From Aquabacterium sp. CECT 9606 (GTDB lineage: Bacteria; Pseudomonadota; Gammaproteobacteria; Burkholderiales; Burkholderiaceae_C): DNA of 64,000 bases. The position numbers and the translations under genes are program-made. The notes under the pieces were generated by a model that made no database searches, was not told the origin of the DNA, and saw only the letters and a program-made list of their open reading frames with translations. The stretch lies in the NCBI RefSeq assembly GCF_918741295.1, contig NZ_CAKKNB010000001.1, positions 992,001-1,056,000 of the forward strand, given 5' to 3'. Below, in pieces: positions 9,062 through 18,269 of this stretch. How positions within the stretch are numbered: the first letter of the stretch is position 1; every line of letters begins with the position of its first letter.

Positions 9062-9979
9062 TCAAGGCTGGCTCTGAAAGGAGCCGGTCAACAATTCCGG
9101 CAGCCGCTCCACGCCCATCTTGAAACCACAAGCCTGCGCGTGTCCGCCACCGCCCATGGATTCGGCCAGCGGGATGACGTTGTAGGGGCGCACAGAGCGC
9201 AGACTGACCTTGACGATGCCGTCCTTGCTGAAGTTCCACAGCAGGGCGTAAGTGCCGCATTGGGTGGCCAGCAGGTCGCCCACCTCGCTGCTGAAAGCAC
9301 CGGGGCAGTTGACCATCAGGCCGCTTTCACCATTGAAGCTGATCGGCATGGCGTTGCGGGCGATGTCGTGGCACAGGCTCATGAACTTCTCGTTCATGGC
9401 GCCGCCGCGTTCGCGGAAAGCGGCGTTTTGCTCGGGCGTGAATGCCGCGATCTCCGCCCAGCGCGGAAACTCGAAGGGCTCCATGTCAAGCGCTGCCAGG
9501 AAGGCGGCGCTCTCGGGGTATTGCCAGGTCCAGATGTCACGGTCTTCCACGAAGCGGACCAAATCGGGGATGGCCTGCTCGCGCTGGAAGAACTGCCATG
9601 CCAGCTTGGCGCCTGACTGCGTCATGTCGAAATGCACGATGCCACAGCGGCACTTGAACGTGCCCAATTTGTCGGCCGCGCTTTTGTGGTGGTCGAGCAT
9701 GACCAGCTTGGAGGCGACATCGTCGATGCCCTGCAGGATTTCGGCCGAGAACGAAAAATCCAGGATGTAGACCGGGCGGCCTTCCAGCGCTGGCAAATCA
9801 GACACTTGCTGAACCTTGCCGTGCGCCACCCCCAGGTACTCGCCGCGGCCTTCAAAGAACAGCCACGCGGCCAGGGCCGCGGCAAAACCGTCAGCGCATT
9901 TGTCGTGGTAAATCACCAGGGGATTGGCCTCGCTGGGGTCGGGCCGGATGGCAAGGCTGGTGAGGAGTCCGTTGATCAT
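9062..9979 (-). CDS. DHH/DHHA1 family phosphoesterase
   Basis: A 305-residue member of the DHH superfamily of Mn-dependent phosphoesterases, which includes RecJ and nanoRNases. Visible motifs are YHDKCADGFAAALA (residues ~24-37), LDFSFS, the signature DHH at residues 96-98 and, in the DHHA1 domain, GGGGHAQACGF near the C-terminus. The ATG at 9979 is preferred; the longer form starts ten residues upstream. This stand-alone type is found in many proteobacteria and its substrate, perhaps short oligonucleotides or a cyclic dinucleotide product, is not settled. It is convergent with the lipoprotein gene and divergent from the cyclase gene. Confidence 0.8.
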   Translation of the reverse strand: MINGLLTSLAIRPDPSEANPLVIYHDKCADGFAAALAAWLFFEGRGEYLGVAHGKVQQVSDLPALEGRPVYILDFSFSAEILQGIDDVASKLVMLDHHKSAADKLGTFKCRCGIVHFDMTQSGAKLAWQFFQREQAIPDLVRFVEDRDIWTWQYPESAAFLAALDMEPFEFPRWAEIAAFTPEQNAAFRERGGAMNEKFMSLCHDIARNAMPISFNGESGLMVNCPGAFSSEVGDLLATQCGTYALLWNFSKDGIVKVSLRSVRPYNVIPLAESMGGGGHAQACGFKMGVERLPELLTGSFQSQP

Positions 9980-10075
9980 GGTGAGGCAGGCCAGGTGAGT
10001 GCAATGCACCGATGCTAAGGGCTAGTTTGTGACAGGGGCGCTCAAGTGCGGCGTTCACGTGACGAAATCAACTGA

Positions 10076-11803
10076 ATGGACACGACCTCATCATCCATGG
10101 CCATGCAGCCTTCTGCCCGCCCCGATTCTGATCACGCCAGGATCAACACGGGCACTTGGGGCGTCTGGCTGCTCGGCGACAACTGGAAGCAGCGCGTGCG
10201 CATTTTGCGCTGCCTGGGGGGTGGGCTGGTCTACCTGCTGGTGTGCCTGTTGATGAACTGGGTGGCTGCTCATGGCTATTTGCCGACAAGACCGGTGTTG
10301 GCCATCAGCGGGGCGATCGGCCTGACCATGCTGACCTTCTACGCCATGCTGCGCAGCAACATGAATCTGCGCTTTCGGGACGCATCACTGACCATGCCGC
10401 AGATGGTGATGGCGATCTCGTACGCGGCTTGGGTGTACACCATGGGTGGGGCAGCGCGCGACCTGATGCTCTTGACCCTGGCCCCCTTGCTGCTCTATGG
10501 GTTTCGCTACCTGCGGCCTTTGCAGGTCAGGATGCTCAGTGCTTATGCGATCGTGGCCATGGGCTCGGCCATGGTGTGGTTGCTTTATGCACACCCTCAC
10601 ACGTATGACGTCGCACAAGAGTTGCTGCGCTTCATGCTTCTGGCCGTGATCGGCGTGACCTTGTCGCAGTTCACCCGCAACGATGAAGAGGAAACCACCG
10701 GTTTTCTGCAGTTCCTGATGCACCTGGTGTTCTCCCGCGATCCCAAGCAGCGCCTGCGCATCCAGCGCTACACGGTGGCGGCGGTGAACTTCGTGATCTG
10801 CACGGTGGTGCTGGCTTACTCGGTCAGCGTGGGGGCGGTGAACGAGACTGCTGGTTGGGTTCTGGGTGCCTACATGATGGGCAGTTGCCTGCTGTTCTAC
10901 GTCTTGCTGCGCAGCGGGTTCAACCTGCGTTTTGCCGACCCATCCTTGACCTTGCCCCAGATCATGGTGGCCATCACCTGCGTGGTGGGGGCGTATGCCA
11001 TCTTGGGAGAGTCGCGTGGCGCGAGCTTGATGTTGCTGGCGCTGGCGCTGGTTTTCGGGCTGTTCAACTTGACCGCCTCACAAGCCAGGCTGGCGGCCTT
11101 CTTTGCCTTGGTGGCGCAGGGCTTGACCATGCTGGCCATGAACACCCTTGAGCCAGGCCGATACCCGGTGCGCCAGGAATTGATCCACTTTCTGTTTGCC
11201 TGCACCACCTTGCCCACGATCTCTTTGTTGGCCGGGCAGCTCAGCGACCTGCGGTCACGCCTGCGGGCGCGCAAGGACGAGCTGGCCATCGCGGTGGAGC
11301 GCATCCAGACCCTGGCCACGCGCGATGAATTGACCGGCCTGTTCAACCGCCGGCACATGGCGGAGACCCTGGCGTTGCAGAAGAAGTTCAGCGACCGGGG
11401 GGGAAGGGTGTTTTGCATCGGCATCCTGGACATCGACCACTTCAAGCGCGTCAACGACACGCACGGGCATGGCGCGGGCGACGAAGTGCTGCGAAACTTT
11501 GCCCACACCGTGCAACGTGAGCTCCGCGAGTCGGACGTGATCGCACGCTGGGGCGGTGAGGAGTTTTTGCTGATGCTGACCGAGTGCAGGGTGGGCCAGG
11601 CCGATGCGATGATGGAGCGGGTGCGAGACGTGATCAACAGCAAGCTGATGTGTCCGGCTCACCCCGACTTGCACATCCGCTTCTCGGCCGGATTGGCGGA
11701 GCAGCGCTTCGACGAGGAAGTGGCCGACACCATCGAGCGTGCGGACCAGGCGCTTTACCGTGCCAAACGTGCTGGCCGCAACCGCACGGTCCTGGCCAGT
11801 TGA
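10076..11803 (+). CDS. Membrane diguanylate cyclase with duplicated sensor module
   Basis: A 575-residue GGDEF enzyme that should make cyclic di-GMP from two GTP. Residues ~35-200 and ~221-386 are two copies of one multi-helix membrane module with a 186-residue period: WKQRVRIL/PKQRLRIQ and FYAMLRSNMNLRFRDASLT/FYVLLRSGFNLRFADPSLT line up. A short linker follows, then the GGDEF domain from ~415 with DELTGLFNRRH, DIDHFKRVND and the active site RWGGEEF (491-497). The inhibitory I-site RxxD is present as RESD (484-487), five residues before GGEEF, so product feedback is expected. A weak sigma-28-like motif lies just before the start. Confidence 0.92.
   Translation: MDTTSSSMAMQPSARPDSDHARINTGTWGVWLLGDNWKQRVRILRCLGGGLVYLLVCLLMNWVAAHGYLPTRPVLAISGAIGLTMLTFYAMLRSNMNLRFRDASLTMPQMVMAISYAAWVYTMGGAARDLMLLTLAPLLLYGFRYLRPLQVRMLSAYAIVAMGSAMVWLLYAHPHTYDVAQELLRFMLLAVIGVTLSQFTRNDEEETTGFLQFLMHLVFSRDPKQRLRIQRYTVAAVNFVICTVVLAYSVSVGAVNETAGWVLGAYMMGSCLLFYVLLRSGFNLRFADPSLTLPQIMVAITCVVGAYAILGESRGASLMLLALALVFGLFNLTASQARLAAFFALVAQGLTMLAMNTLEPGRYPVRQELIHFLFACTTLPTISLLAGQLSDLRSRLRARKDELAIAVERIQTLATRDELTGLFNRRHMAETLALQKKFSDRGGRVFCIGILDIDHFKRVNDTHGHGAGDEVLRNFAHTVQRELRESDVIARWGGEEFLLMLTECRVGQADAMMERVRDVINSKLMCPAHPDLHIRFSAGLAEQRFDEEVADTIERADQALYRAKRAGRNRTVLAS
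10178..11233 (+). repeat. Internal duplication of the membrane module in the cyclase
   Basis: Two in-frame units, roughly 10178-10675 and 10736-11233, encode homologous membrane modules offset by 186 codons. The best conserved stretch is FYxxLRSxxNLRFxDxSLTxPQ. A third copy occurs in the cyclase gene at 59547-60821. Unit borders are approximate. Confidence 0.8.
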
Positions 11804-11813
11804 ACCGGAGCTT

Positions 11814-12863
11814 TCACCAGTCCTCTTCATCTGCCATGGGGCGGCCTTGCTGGCTGTCTTGCATGAGCTCGATTTGCTGGCGCAACAATTGCGATTGCTC
11901 GCTCCAGTAGGCCGAGGTGCCAAACCAGGCAAATGCCGCGGGGAAGGCCGGATCGGCCCAGCGCCGGGCCAGCCAAGCACTGTGGTGGATGATGCGCAGG
12001 GTGCGCAGCGGCTCGATCAGCGTCAGTTCGCGCCAGTCAAAATCGGCGAAGGACTCATAGCCCGACAGCAGTGAATGCAGTTGTTGCTGGCGCTCCTGGT
12101 GGTCGCCGCTGAGCAACATCCACAGGTCTTGCACGGCGGGGCCCATGCAGGCGTCGTCCAGGTCGACAAAGTGCGGGCCTTCGGGCGTCCACAGCACGTT
12201 GCCCACGTGGCAGTCGCCATGCAGGCGGCGCAAACGCAGTCCGTCGATGCGGTCGAAGGCGGCCTGGGCCAGGTCGAGCGCCTGGTCAGCGACCGACAGC
12301 CACACCGCGCGCTGGTCGTCGGTGACCACCTTGTGCTGGACCAGCCAGTCGCGCGCGGCGCGGCCGGTGGTCTCCACGCTCAAGGTGGTGCGGTGCTTGA
12401 ACTTCTTGGCGGCGCCCACGGTGTGCAGGCGGGCCAGGAAGCGGCCCAGGCGCTCCAGCACGGCGGGGTCTTCCAGCTCGGGCGAGCGGCCGCCCTTGCG
12501 GGGCGTCACGGCCAGGCGGATGTCGCCCAGCAAGCCCAAGGTGGCGGGCTGACCCAGGCAGCGCACGGTGGGGTCGACTTCCAGGTCGGCGATCAGGGGC
12601 AAGGGCGCCACGGCGGGCACCTCGGCGTCCAGCAACTCTTGCGCGAAGGCGTGCTCTTCCAGGATCTGGGCATCGGTCCAGCGGCCCGCGCGGTAGAACT
12701 TGGCGATGACGTAGCCGGCATCTTCCAGTCCGATCTGGAAGACGCGGTTTTCGTAAGAGTTGAGTTGCAGCAGGCGGCCGTCGCTGAAAACGCCCATGGC
12801 TTGCAGGGCGTGCAGGACCGCGTCAGGGGTGAGGTTGGCGTAAGGGGTGTCCGAGGAGCTCAT
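11814..12863 (-). CDS. srkA: Stress response serine/threonine protein kinase SrkA (YihE/RdoA)
   Basis: A 349-residue kinase of the YihE/SrkA family, an aminoglycoside-phosphotransferase fold enzyme that phosphorylates Ser/Thr and protects stressed E. coli cells. Key residues are visible: Lys55 in VIAKFYR for ATP, the catalytic loop LHGDCHVGN with Asp217, and the metal-binding FVDLDDA with Asp235. Length and the SYENRVFQIG start are typical. It begins 11 bases after the HDOD gene and 1.2 kb after flgL on the same strand, so it may be co-transcribed with the flagellar operon. It converges on the cyclase gene with a 10-base gap. Confidence 0.92.
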   Translation of the reverse strand: MSSSDTPYANLTPDAVLHALQAMGVFSDGRLLQLNSYENRVFQIGLEDAGYVIAKFYRAGRWTDAQILEEHAFAQELLDAEVPAVAPLPLIADLEVDPTVRCLGQPATLGLLGDIRLAVTPRKGGRSPELEDPAVLERLGRFLARLHTVGAAKKFKHRTTLSVETTGRAARDWLVQHKVVTDDQRAVWLSVADQALDLAQAAFDRIDGLRLRRLHGDCHVGNVLWTPEGPHFVDLDDACMGPAVQDLWMLLSGDHQERQQQLHSLLSGYESFADFDWRELTLIEPLRTLRIIHHSAWLARRWADPAFPAAFAWFGTSAYWSEQSQLLRQQIELMQDSQQGRPMADEEDW

Positions 12864-12874
12864 CCCCCATTGTG

Positions 12875-14083
12875 TCAGTCGAGCTGCGAGCCCGCACTCA
12901 TGGCACGCAGCATGGCGCTGTTGATGTCGCCAAAGCTCATCATCAGGCCATCGGCCGCTTCGCGGATTTCGGCCAGGGTTTGGCCCTCCATGGCCTTGAC
13001 CACATTGAGGTAGGGCGCGTAGGGGCCGGCGCCGTCAACCAGCACCTGGTAAACCCGCTCGGGCACCGGGATGGTTTTGAGCAGTTCGCTGAAAGGCTGG
13101 CGGAACATGCGGTCCAGCAGCGAGAACACCCCGCAGATGAACAGCTCGTTGCTCAGCTCGTTGTCGCCGCTGCCGCGCGAGAGTTCTTCCATCAAGAGGC
13201 CCCGGCGCACCGCGGCGAACATCACCGGGCGCATGTTGGGATCCTTGCTGGCGGTGGCCAGCAGCAGCGCCAGCCAACGCTTGAGGCGCTGGTAGCCCAG
13301 GATCATGATGGCGTGGCGGAAGGAGCTGATCTCGACCGATAGACCAAAGGCGGGCGAGTTGATGAAGCGCATCAGCTTGTAGGCCAGCGGCGGATCGCGT
13401 TTGAGTGTTTTTTCCAGGTCTTCGATGTCGGCCTGCTTGTGGACCTGGTCGATGAGCAGCACGATGACTTGCAGCGCGGGCTGGTCGGTGGGGCGGGTGG
13501 AAACCTCGATGGCATCGTCGATGGGCCAGCCCAGCACGGCGGTGGCACCACGGCGGAAGGCGTTTTCCATCGCCTCGACCGTGCGGATGCCGGACTGCAC
13601 ATGCCCGATGGTGCGGATCACGCCTTCAGGGCTGCTGTTGCTGACGCCGGTGTGAGGATCGATGCGGCGGTCATCGTCGTAATCGATGATGGAGTACTTG
13701 AAGCAAGGCAGCACTTCGCGCGGCAGTTCACGCAAGGGGCGGCCTTTGAGCAGCAAGAGGTTGCCGTTGGCGTGCAGCGTGCAAATGGGGGCAACGCTCT
13801 CGGGCTCGCAGGCCATGAAGGAGGGGATCTCCACCAGGATGTGCGTGGCCGGTTGCGCGGCGATCAGATCGTGCAGCAGGCCTTCGCTCAGAACGTTCAA
13901 CCAGATCTGGGGGCCACCCACCGGCCAGGCTTCGCCCACCGCCGACAGCAGCGAGGCGGAGTCGAGGCCGGCGCTCTGGTTGAGGGGGAACACCGTCAAG
14001 CGCGTGGCGGTGACGCTGCGGTTGCGGTCGATGACCGGGCAATAAGCCAGGGCGATCTGGCCAAGAATGGGGTGGTCAGTCAT
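12875..14083 (-). CDS. Degenerate EAL plus HDOD domain protein (YuxH-like)
   Basis: A 402-residue protein with the YuxH/CdgJ layout. The N-terminal ~200 residues resemble an EAL c-di-GMP phosphodiesterase (ALAYCPVIDRNRSV near residue 12, YDDDRRIDPHTG), but the catalytic ExLxR is replaced by TRLTVF, so hydrolysis is unlikely. The C-terminal HDOD domain has LLIDQVHKQADIEDLEK, INSPAFGL, SFRHAIMILGYQRLKRW and ELFICGVFSLLDRMF. Such proteins act as non-enzymatic signalling adaptors; Vibrio CdgJ affects motility. Its ATG lies 21 bases after flgL on the same strand, a placement that supports a flagellar or motility role. Confidence 0.85.
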   Translation of the reverse strand: MTDHPILGQIALAYCPVIDRNRSVTATRLTVFPLNQSAGLDSASLLSAVGEAWPVGGPQIWLNVLSEGLLHDLIAAQPATHILVEIPSFMACEPESVAPICTLHANGNLLLLKGRPLRELPREVLPCFKYSIIDYDDDRRIDPHTGVSNSSPEGVIRTIGHVQSGIRTVEAMENAFRRGATAVLGWPIDDAIEVSTRPTDQPALQVIVLLIDQVHKQADIEDLEKTLKRDPPLAYKLMRFINSPAFGLSVEISSFRHAIMILGYQRLKRWLALLLATASKDPNMRPVMFAAVRRGLLMEELSRGSGDNELSNELFICGVFSLLDRMFRQPFSELLKTIPVPERVYQVLVDGAGPYAPYLNVVKAMEGQTLAEIREAADGLMMSFGDINSAMLRAMSAGSQLD

Positions 14084-14104
14084 GGGCAGTGAGTCCCTTG
14101 TGGG

Positions 14105-15328
14105 TCAGCCATTGATGTATTGGAACAGCGATAATTTTTGCACCATCGCATAACTTTTCAAGGCGGCTTCATAACCAGTCTGCTGGTTCTGGAATTTGGA
14201 GATGGCCGAGACCATGTCCAGGTCTTCGGCATTGGATCGCTCGGTTTCGGCGGCCAACTTGGAGGCCGTGATGCGGCCTTCGATGCTGTCCATGCGGTTC
14301 AGGCTTTCGCCGACCGCCGAGCGTGCGGCGCTGACGTTGCTGAGGATGCTGTCCAGGTTGCTCAGGCCCTGGTTCACCGCCTGCATGACCTGGCCGCTGC
14401 CCAGGTTGCTGGTGGTGAGCGAGTTGATGGCCGAGTCCAGGGCGTCGAACACGCTCAGGTCGTTGGTGGCCTGGTCAATGGTGAAGCTGTCGGTATCGGC
14501 AGGCTGGCCACTCACCGCGAACGACATGCCGTCGATCACGATGGCCTTGCCGCTGACGTAGGGCACGTCCGTCAAGGTGGTGCCACCGCCGTCCTTGGTG
14601 ACGCTGTAGGTGGTCATGCCCGCGTTGACCGTGAAGTTGACGGCGTACTGCGGCGGTGTGATGCTGGGATCGGCCGGGTAGGGCAAGGCGCTGGGGGAGG
14701 TGACCGAGCCGGCGGTGATCCAGCCCGCGCCCGTGTTGGTGCTGACCGGGTTGGTCTTGTAGACGCCGTTGCCTGTTTTAGCCTTCAGCCAGGTCTGATC
14801 GCCATCGACGGTGAGGTTCAGGGTTTCACCAGCCGCGGCCTGCACCTGGCCGCCTTGGCCCACGAACTGCACGCCTGTGGTGGTGTCCAGGAAGGGGGGG
14901 GTGGCCGAGCCCTGCCCACCAAACACGAAGCCGTTGCTGCCGTCTGAGCGGTTGGCGATGGTGAGCATCTGCGCGCGGATGTCCTTGAGCTTGAGGGCCA
15001 GGGCCTGGCGTTCCTTGTCGGAGTAGCTGCCGTTGCCGGCCGCGATCATGGATTCGCGGGCGGTTTGCAGCAGGCTGACGGCATCGCCGATCGCCGATTC
15101 GCTCAATTGCATGACGTTGCGGCTGGCGTCCAGCGAGCGCTGGTTGGCGTCTTCGCGCGAGATGCTGGCCAGGGCCCGCTCGGCGCGCGCGGCGGCGATG
15201 GGGTCGTCGCTGGCCACGTTGACCTTCTTGCCCGAGGTCAGCTGCATCTGCGATTGCGACATTTCGGTCTGGCGCTTTTGCAGGTTGTCGATCGACGAGT
15301 CGAAGCTGTAGGCAGTGCTGATGCGCAT
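14105..15328 (-). CDS. flgL: Flagellar hook-associated protein 3, FlgL
   Basis: HAP3, the junction protein between hook-filament protein FlgK and the flagellin filament. At 407 residues it is of normal length. The N-terminus (MRISTAYSFDSSIDNLQKRQ) and C-terminus (EDLDMVSAISKFQNQQTGYE) are the conserved coiled-coil ends shared with flagellin; the middle is variable and Gly/Thr-rich. It starts 11 bases after flgK in the same operon. A TATCGGCTGATGC run before it is coding sequence of flgK. Confidence 0.95.
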   Translation of the reverse strand: MRISTAYSFDSSIDNLQKRQTEMSQSQMQLTSGKKVNVASDDPIAAARAERALASISREDANQRSLDASRNVMQLSESAIGDAVSLLQTARESMIAAGNGSYSDKERQALALKLKDIRAQMLTIANRSDGSNGFVFGGQGSATPPFLDTTTGVQFVGQGGQVQAAAGETLNLTVDGDQTWLKAKTGNGVYKTNPVSTNTGAGWITAGSVTSPSALPYPADPSITPPQYAVNFTVNAGMTTYSVTKDGGGTTLTDVPYVSGKAIVIDGMSFAVSGQPADTDSFTIDQATNDLSVFDALDSAINSLTTSNLGSGQVMQAVNQGLSNLDSILSNVSAARSAVGESLNRMDSIEGRITASKLAAETERSNAEDLDMVSAISKFQNQQTGYEAALKSYAMVQKLSLFQYING

Positions 15329-15339
15329 GACGAGACTCC

Positions 15340-17289
15340 TTATCGGCTGATGCTGAGCAGCGTGTCGAACACCGACTGCGCCACTTGCAGGATCTTGGCC
15401 GCGGCCTGGTAGCCCTGCTGGAACTGGATGAGCCGGGCAGCTTCCTCGTCGAGGTTGACGCCGGTCTTGTTGGTCAACAATTCTTGCGAATTGGATGCCA
15501 GTGTGGCTGAAATGGTGGCCGATGTCTTGGCATCTTGCACCCGCACGCCAATGCTGCCAATGACCTGCGAGTAAGCATTGGTGATGGTGGCGCCGGGGGC
15601 GGTGCCACCGGCACCCTGATTCACCCGGCCCACGATGTCTTCATCGCGCAACGCCAGCAGGGACAGGGCATTGCCATTGTTGGAGGAGGGGTACAGGGTG
15701 GGGGCCACGCCGATGGTGTCGCCATTCTTGGGCACGCCGTTGAGGTTCAACTCGAAGCCGTTGTACTCGATGGGTGATCCGGGTGTCCAGGTGCCCGAGG
15801 CCAGCACAGCGCCGCCGGAGTCGCGGATTTCATAATCCTGACCCGAGCCGGAGGCGCCAGTGAAGGCCACGGTGACCGCGTCGTAAGGCGTGGTCGGTGT
15901 GGCGGTGATGCGCAGTGAGGCGACGGTGGCTGTGCCGGTGTTGGCGGTGCCCACGGTGCCATTCACCGGAGATGCCGCGGCGATGCCCGTGGGCTTGTCC
16001 AGCACCCGCTTCATGTTCAAAGCGGCGTTGCCGACGGGGCGCAGCATGAACTTGTCGCCACTGGCGATGGTCGCCGCGTCGATGTTGATGCGGAATCCGT
16101 CGACCACGTCGCCATCGGCCACCGAGGTGACGGTGTTGTCGCTCAGGCGGGTCAGCCGGTAGCTGCCCGGCGTGGTGGGGTCTTCGAACAGGCTGTAATC
16201 GCTGGCTTGCAGTTCACGGGCATCGACCACCGTCATGGTGACGGGCGGGTTGGTCGTGGACGAGGTGTTCTTTTTGGACGGCAGGACCTGGGGCGAGCCC
16301 ACGTCAAAAATGGCAGCGCCGGCCGCAGCGGGCGTGCCCAGGTCCAGGCCGAAAGACTGCTGCTGGTTGACGCGCCAGCTCAAGGCCGAGGCCATCTGTC
16401 CCAGCAGGTTGCGGGCAGCGGGGATATCGTCGTTCTGAACTTTCAGCAGGCCGGCCAGCGTGCCGCCGGTGAGCAGGCTTTCGTCCAGGGTGTGCTGGTT
16501 GTTGCCCGAGCCAATGGTGATGCGGCCTTGGGTGGCGTCGTATTGGTCGGCTTGCACGCCCAGCGTGGAGGCCTGGTTGCTGAGCACCAGTTGCTGGCCA
16601 CCCCCGATGAACACGCTGATCGAGCCATCGTCGGCCGGCACGGTGGACACCTGGACCTTCTCGGACAGGTTCTTGACCAGCAGGTCGCGCTGGTCCATCA
16701 GGTCGTTGGGCTCGTGGCCCTGGCCGGTGACCGAGGCGATCTTCTGGTTCATGTCGGCGATGCGCGCGGCCAGAGAGTTGATCTCGGTCACGGTCGTCTT
16801 GATGTCGGACAAGGTGCCGCTCTGCAGGTCGTTCAGCTGGACGCCCGCGTTGCTAAGGCGGCTGGCCAGTTCAGAGGCCTTGGACAAAACCACTTGGCGG
16901 GCGGACAGGTCTTGCGGCTGGTTGGCCACATCGACAAAGGCGTTCAGCATTTGGCCCGCGGCAAAACCAATGCCGGACTCGCCGGTGGACAGGACTTTCT
17001 CCAATTGGGTGAGCTTGTCCAGCCGCATCTGGTCGCCCGAGGCGACGGACAGGTTGTTGTTGTAATCGCGGGCCAGCAGAGAGTCGGAGGCGCGGGTCAC
17101 CGTGTCGATCTTGACGCCGCGGCCATAGAAGCCCGCACCCGTGTAGCGCCCGCCTTCGGTCGACAATTGCACTTCCTGGCGCGAATAGCCTTCGGTGCTG
17201 GCATTGCTGATGTTGTGGGCGATCGTGTCCAGCTTCGCCTGGTTGGCGAACATGGCCCGTGTGCCGAGTGTGAGCAGTCCTGAACCCAT
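15340..17289 (-). CDS. flgK: Flagellar hook-associated protein 1, FlgK
   Basis: HAP1, the first hook-filament junction protein, exported through the flagellar type III system. The 649-residue product starts MGSGLLTLGTRAMFANQAKL with the rod/hook N-terminal motif HNISNASTEGYSRQ, and ends with the conserved helix NLDEEAARLIQFQQGYQAAA. The middle carries Ser/Thr/Gly-rich beta domains, as in other betaproteobacterial FlgK. It follows flgJ by 23 bases and precedes flgL by 11. No truncation is seen. Confidence 0.95.
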   Translation of the reverse strand: MGSGLLTLGTRAMFANQAKLDTIAHNISNASTEGYSRQEVQLSTEGGRYTGAGFYGRGVKIDTVTRASDSLLARDYNNNLSVASGDQMRLDKLTQLEKVLSTGESGIGFAAGQMLNAFVDVANQPQDLSARQVVLSKASELASRLSNAGVQLNDLQSGTLSDIKTTVTEINSLAARIADMNQKIASVTGQGHEPNDLMDQRDLLVKNLSEKVQVSTVPADDGSISVFIGGGQQLVLSNQASTLGVQADQYDATQGRITIGSGNNQHTLDESLLTGGTLAGLLKVQNDDIPAARNLLGQMASALSWRVNQQQSFGLDLGTPAAAGAAIFDVGSPQVLPSKKNTSSTTNPPVTMTVVDARELQASDYSLFEDPTTPGSYRLTRLSDNTVTSVADGDVVDGFRINIDAATIASGDKFMLRPVGNAALNMKRVLDKPTGIAAASPVNGTVGTANTGTATVASLRITATPTTPYDAVTVAFTGASGSGQDYEIRDSGGAVLASGTWTPGSPIEYNGFELNLNGVPKNGDTIGVAPTLYPSSNNGNALSLLALRDEDIVGRVNQGAGGTAPGATITNAYSQVIGSIGVRVQDAKTSATISATLASNSQELLTNKTGVNLDEEAARLIQFQQGYQAAAKILQVAQSVFDTLLSISR

Positions 17290-17312
17290 GGTGGTACTTC
17301 TCCGTCAGTCGA

Positions 17313-18269
17313 TCACGTCACCGAACGTTGCAGGCGCAGCGTGGTGTTGATGACCTTGGTGAGCTTGTCGGCGTAAGCAGGGTCCGTGGCGTAGCCGGCC
17401 TTCTGCAGGCCTTTTGCAAAGCCTTGCGCGGTGTCGGCCTGAGCCACGGTTTGACTGTAGCGTGGGCTCTTGCTCAGAAGCTGGGCATGGTCCTTGAAGG
17501 CGTCTTCGTAGGAGTCATAAGCACGGAATTTGGCCGTGACCTTGCGGGCCACACCACCAATGTATTCGGTGGTGGTGACCTCGGCCACCTTGCCGGTCCA
17601 GCTGGAGTTGGCCTTGATGCCGAACAGGTTGTGGCTGGTGGTGCCATCGGCCATCTTGGGCTGGTGCTTGCCCCAGCCGGATTCCAGCGCGGCCTGGCCC
17701 AGGATGTGGTTGGCGGGGATGCCCGTGGCGGCTTCGGCGGCCTTGGCGGCGGCCTGGTGCTCGCGGACGAACTGCTCGGAATTGCTCAGCTTGCGCGTGC
17801 TGGCGGCCGAGGCGCTGCCCGCGGCCGAAGCAGGGGCGATGGCGGCCGTGGCGGCCGTCGCGCTGGGGCTGGCGGGCATGGTCAACTTGTTCATCGACAG
17901 GTCGCCCAGGCCTTTGAATGGGCTGGTGGACGTGTCGGCCGAGGCGTCGGTGCCGCCCAGCTGGCGTTGAAGCTGCTTGATGATCATGTCGCTCAGGCCG
18001 CCCGGCAGGCCGCTCATCTGCTGGGCGCGCTGGCTGTCCAGCATGTTGGTGCCCATCTCGGTGCCCGAGTTTTCAAGCATGCCGCTGTTCATGGTGGTGG
18101 AGCGCATGCTTTTCATGAGCTCCTGCATGAACAGGCTTTCCAGCTGCTTGGCGGTGTCCTTGATCGCGCTTTTTTGGTCGGTGCCGGAAGCGTATTTCAG
18201 CTTGTCGAGCGAGCGCGTGTCCAGGCTCAGGCTGTTGCCGGAGGATGAGGGAAAAGGTGTCAGGCTCAT
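17313..18269 (-). CDS. flgJ: Flagellar rod assembly protein and muramidase FlgJ
   Basis: Two-domain FlgJ of 318 residues. The N-terminal part (KQLESLFMQELMKSMRS) is the rod-capping domain; an Ala/Ser-rich linker at ~125-160 leads to a C-terminal glucosaminidase domain with QAALESGWGKHQPK, HNLFGIKA and FRAYDSYEDAFKDHAQLL, which cuts peptidoglycan so the rod can pass. The Glu in LESGWG is the expected catalytic acid. This dual form is typical of beta- and gammaproteobacteria. Its ATG overlaps the flgI stop codon by one base (TGATG). Confidence 0.95.
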   Translation of the reverse strand: MSLTPFPSSSGNSLSLDTRSLDKLKYASGTDQKSAIKDTAKQLESLFMQELMKSMRSTTMNSGMLENSGTEMGTNMLDSQRAQQMSGLPGGLSDMIIKQLQRQLGGTDASADTSTSPFKGLGDLSMNKLTMPASPSATAATAAIAPASAAGSASAASTRKLSNSEQFVREHQAAAKAAEAATGIPANHILGQAALESGWGKHQPKMADGTTSHNLFGIKANSSWTGKVAEVTTTEYIGGVARKVTAKFRAYDSYEDAFKDHAQLLSKSPRYSQTVAQADTAQGFAKGLQKAGYATDPAYADKLTKVINTTLRLQRSVT

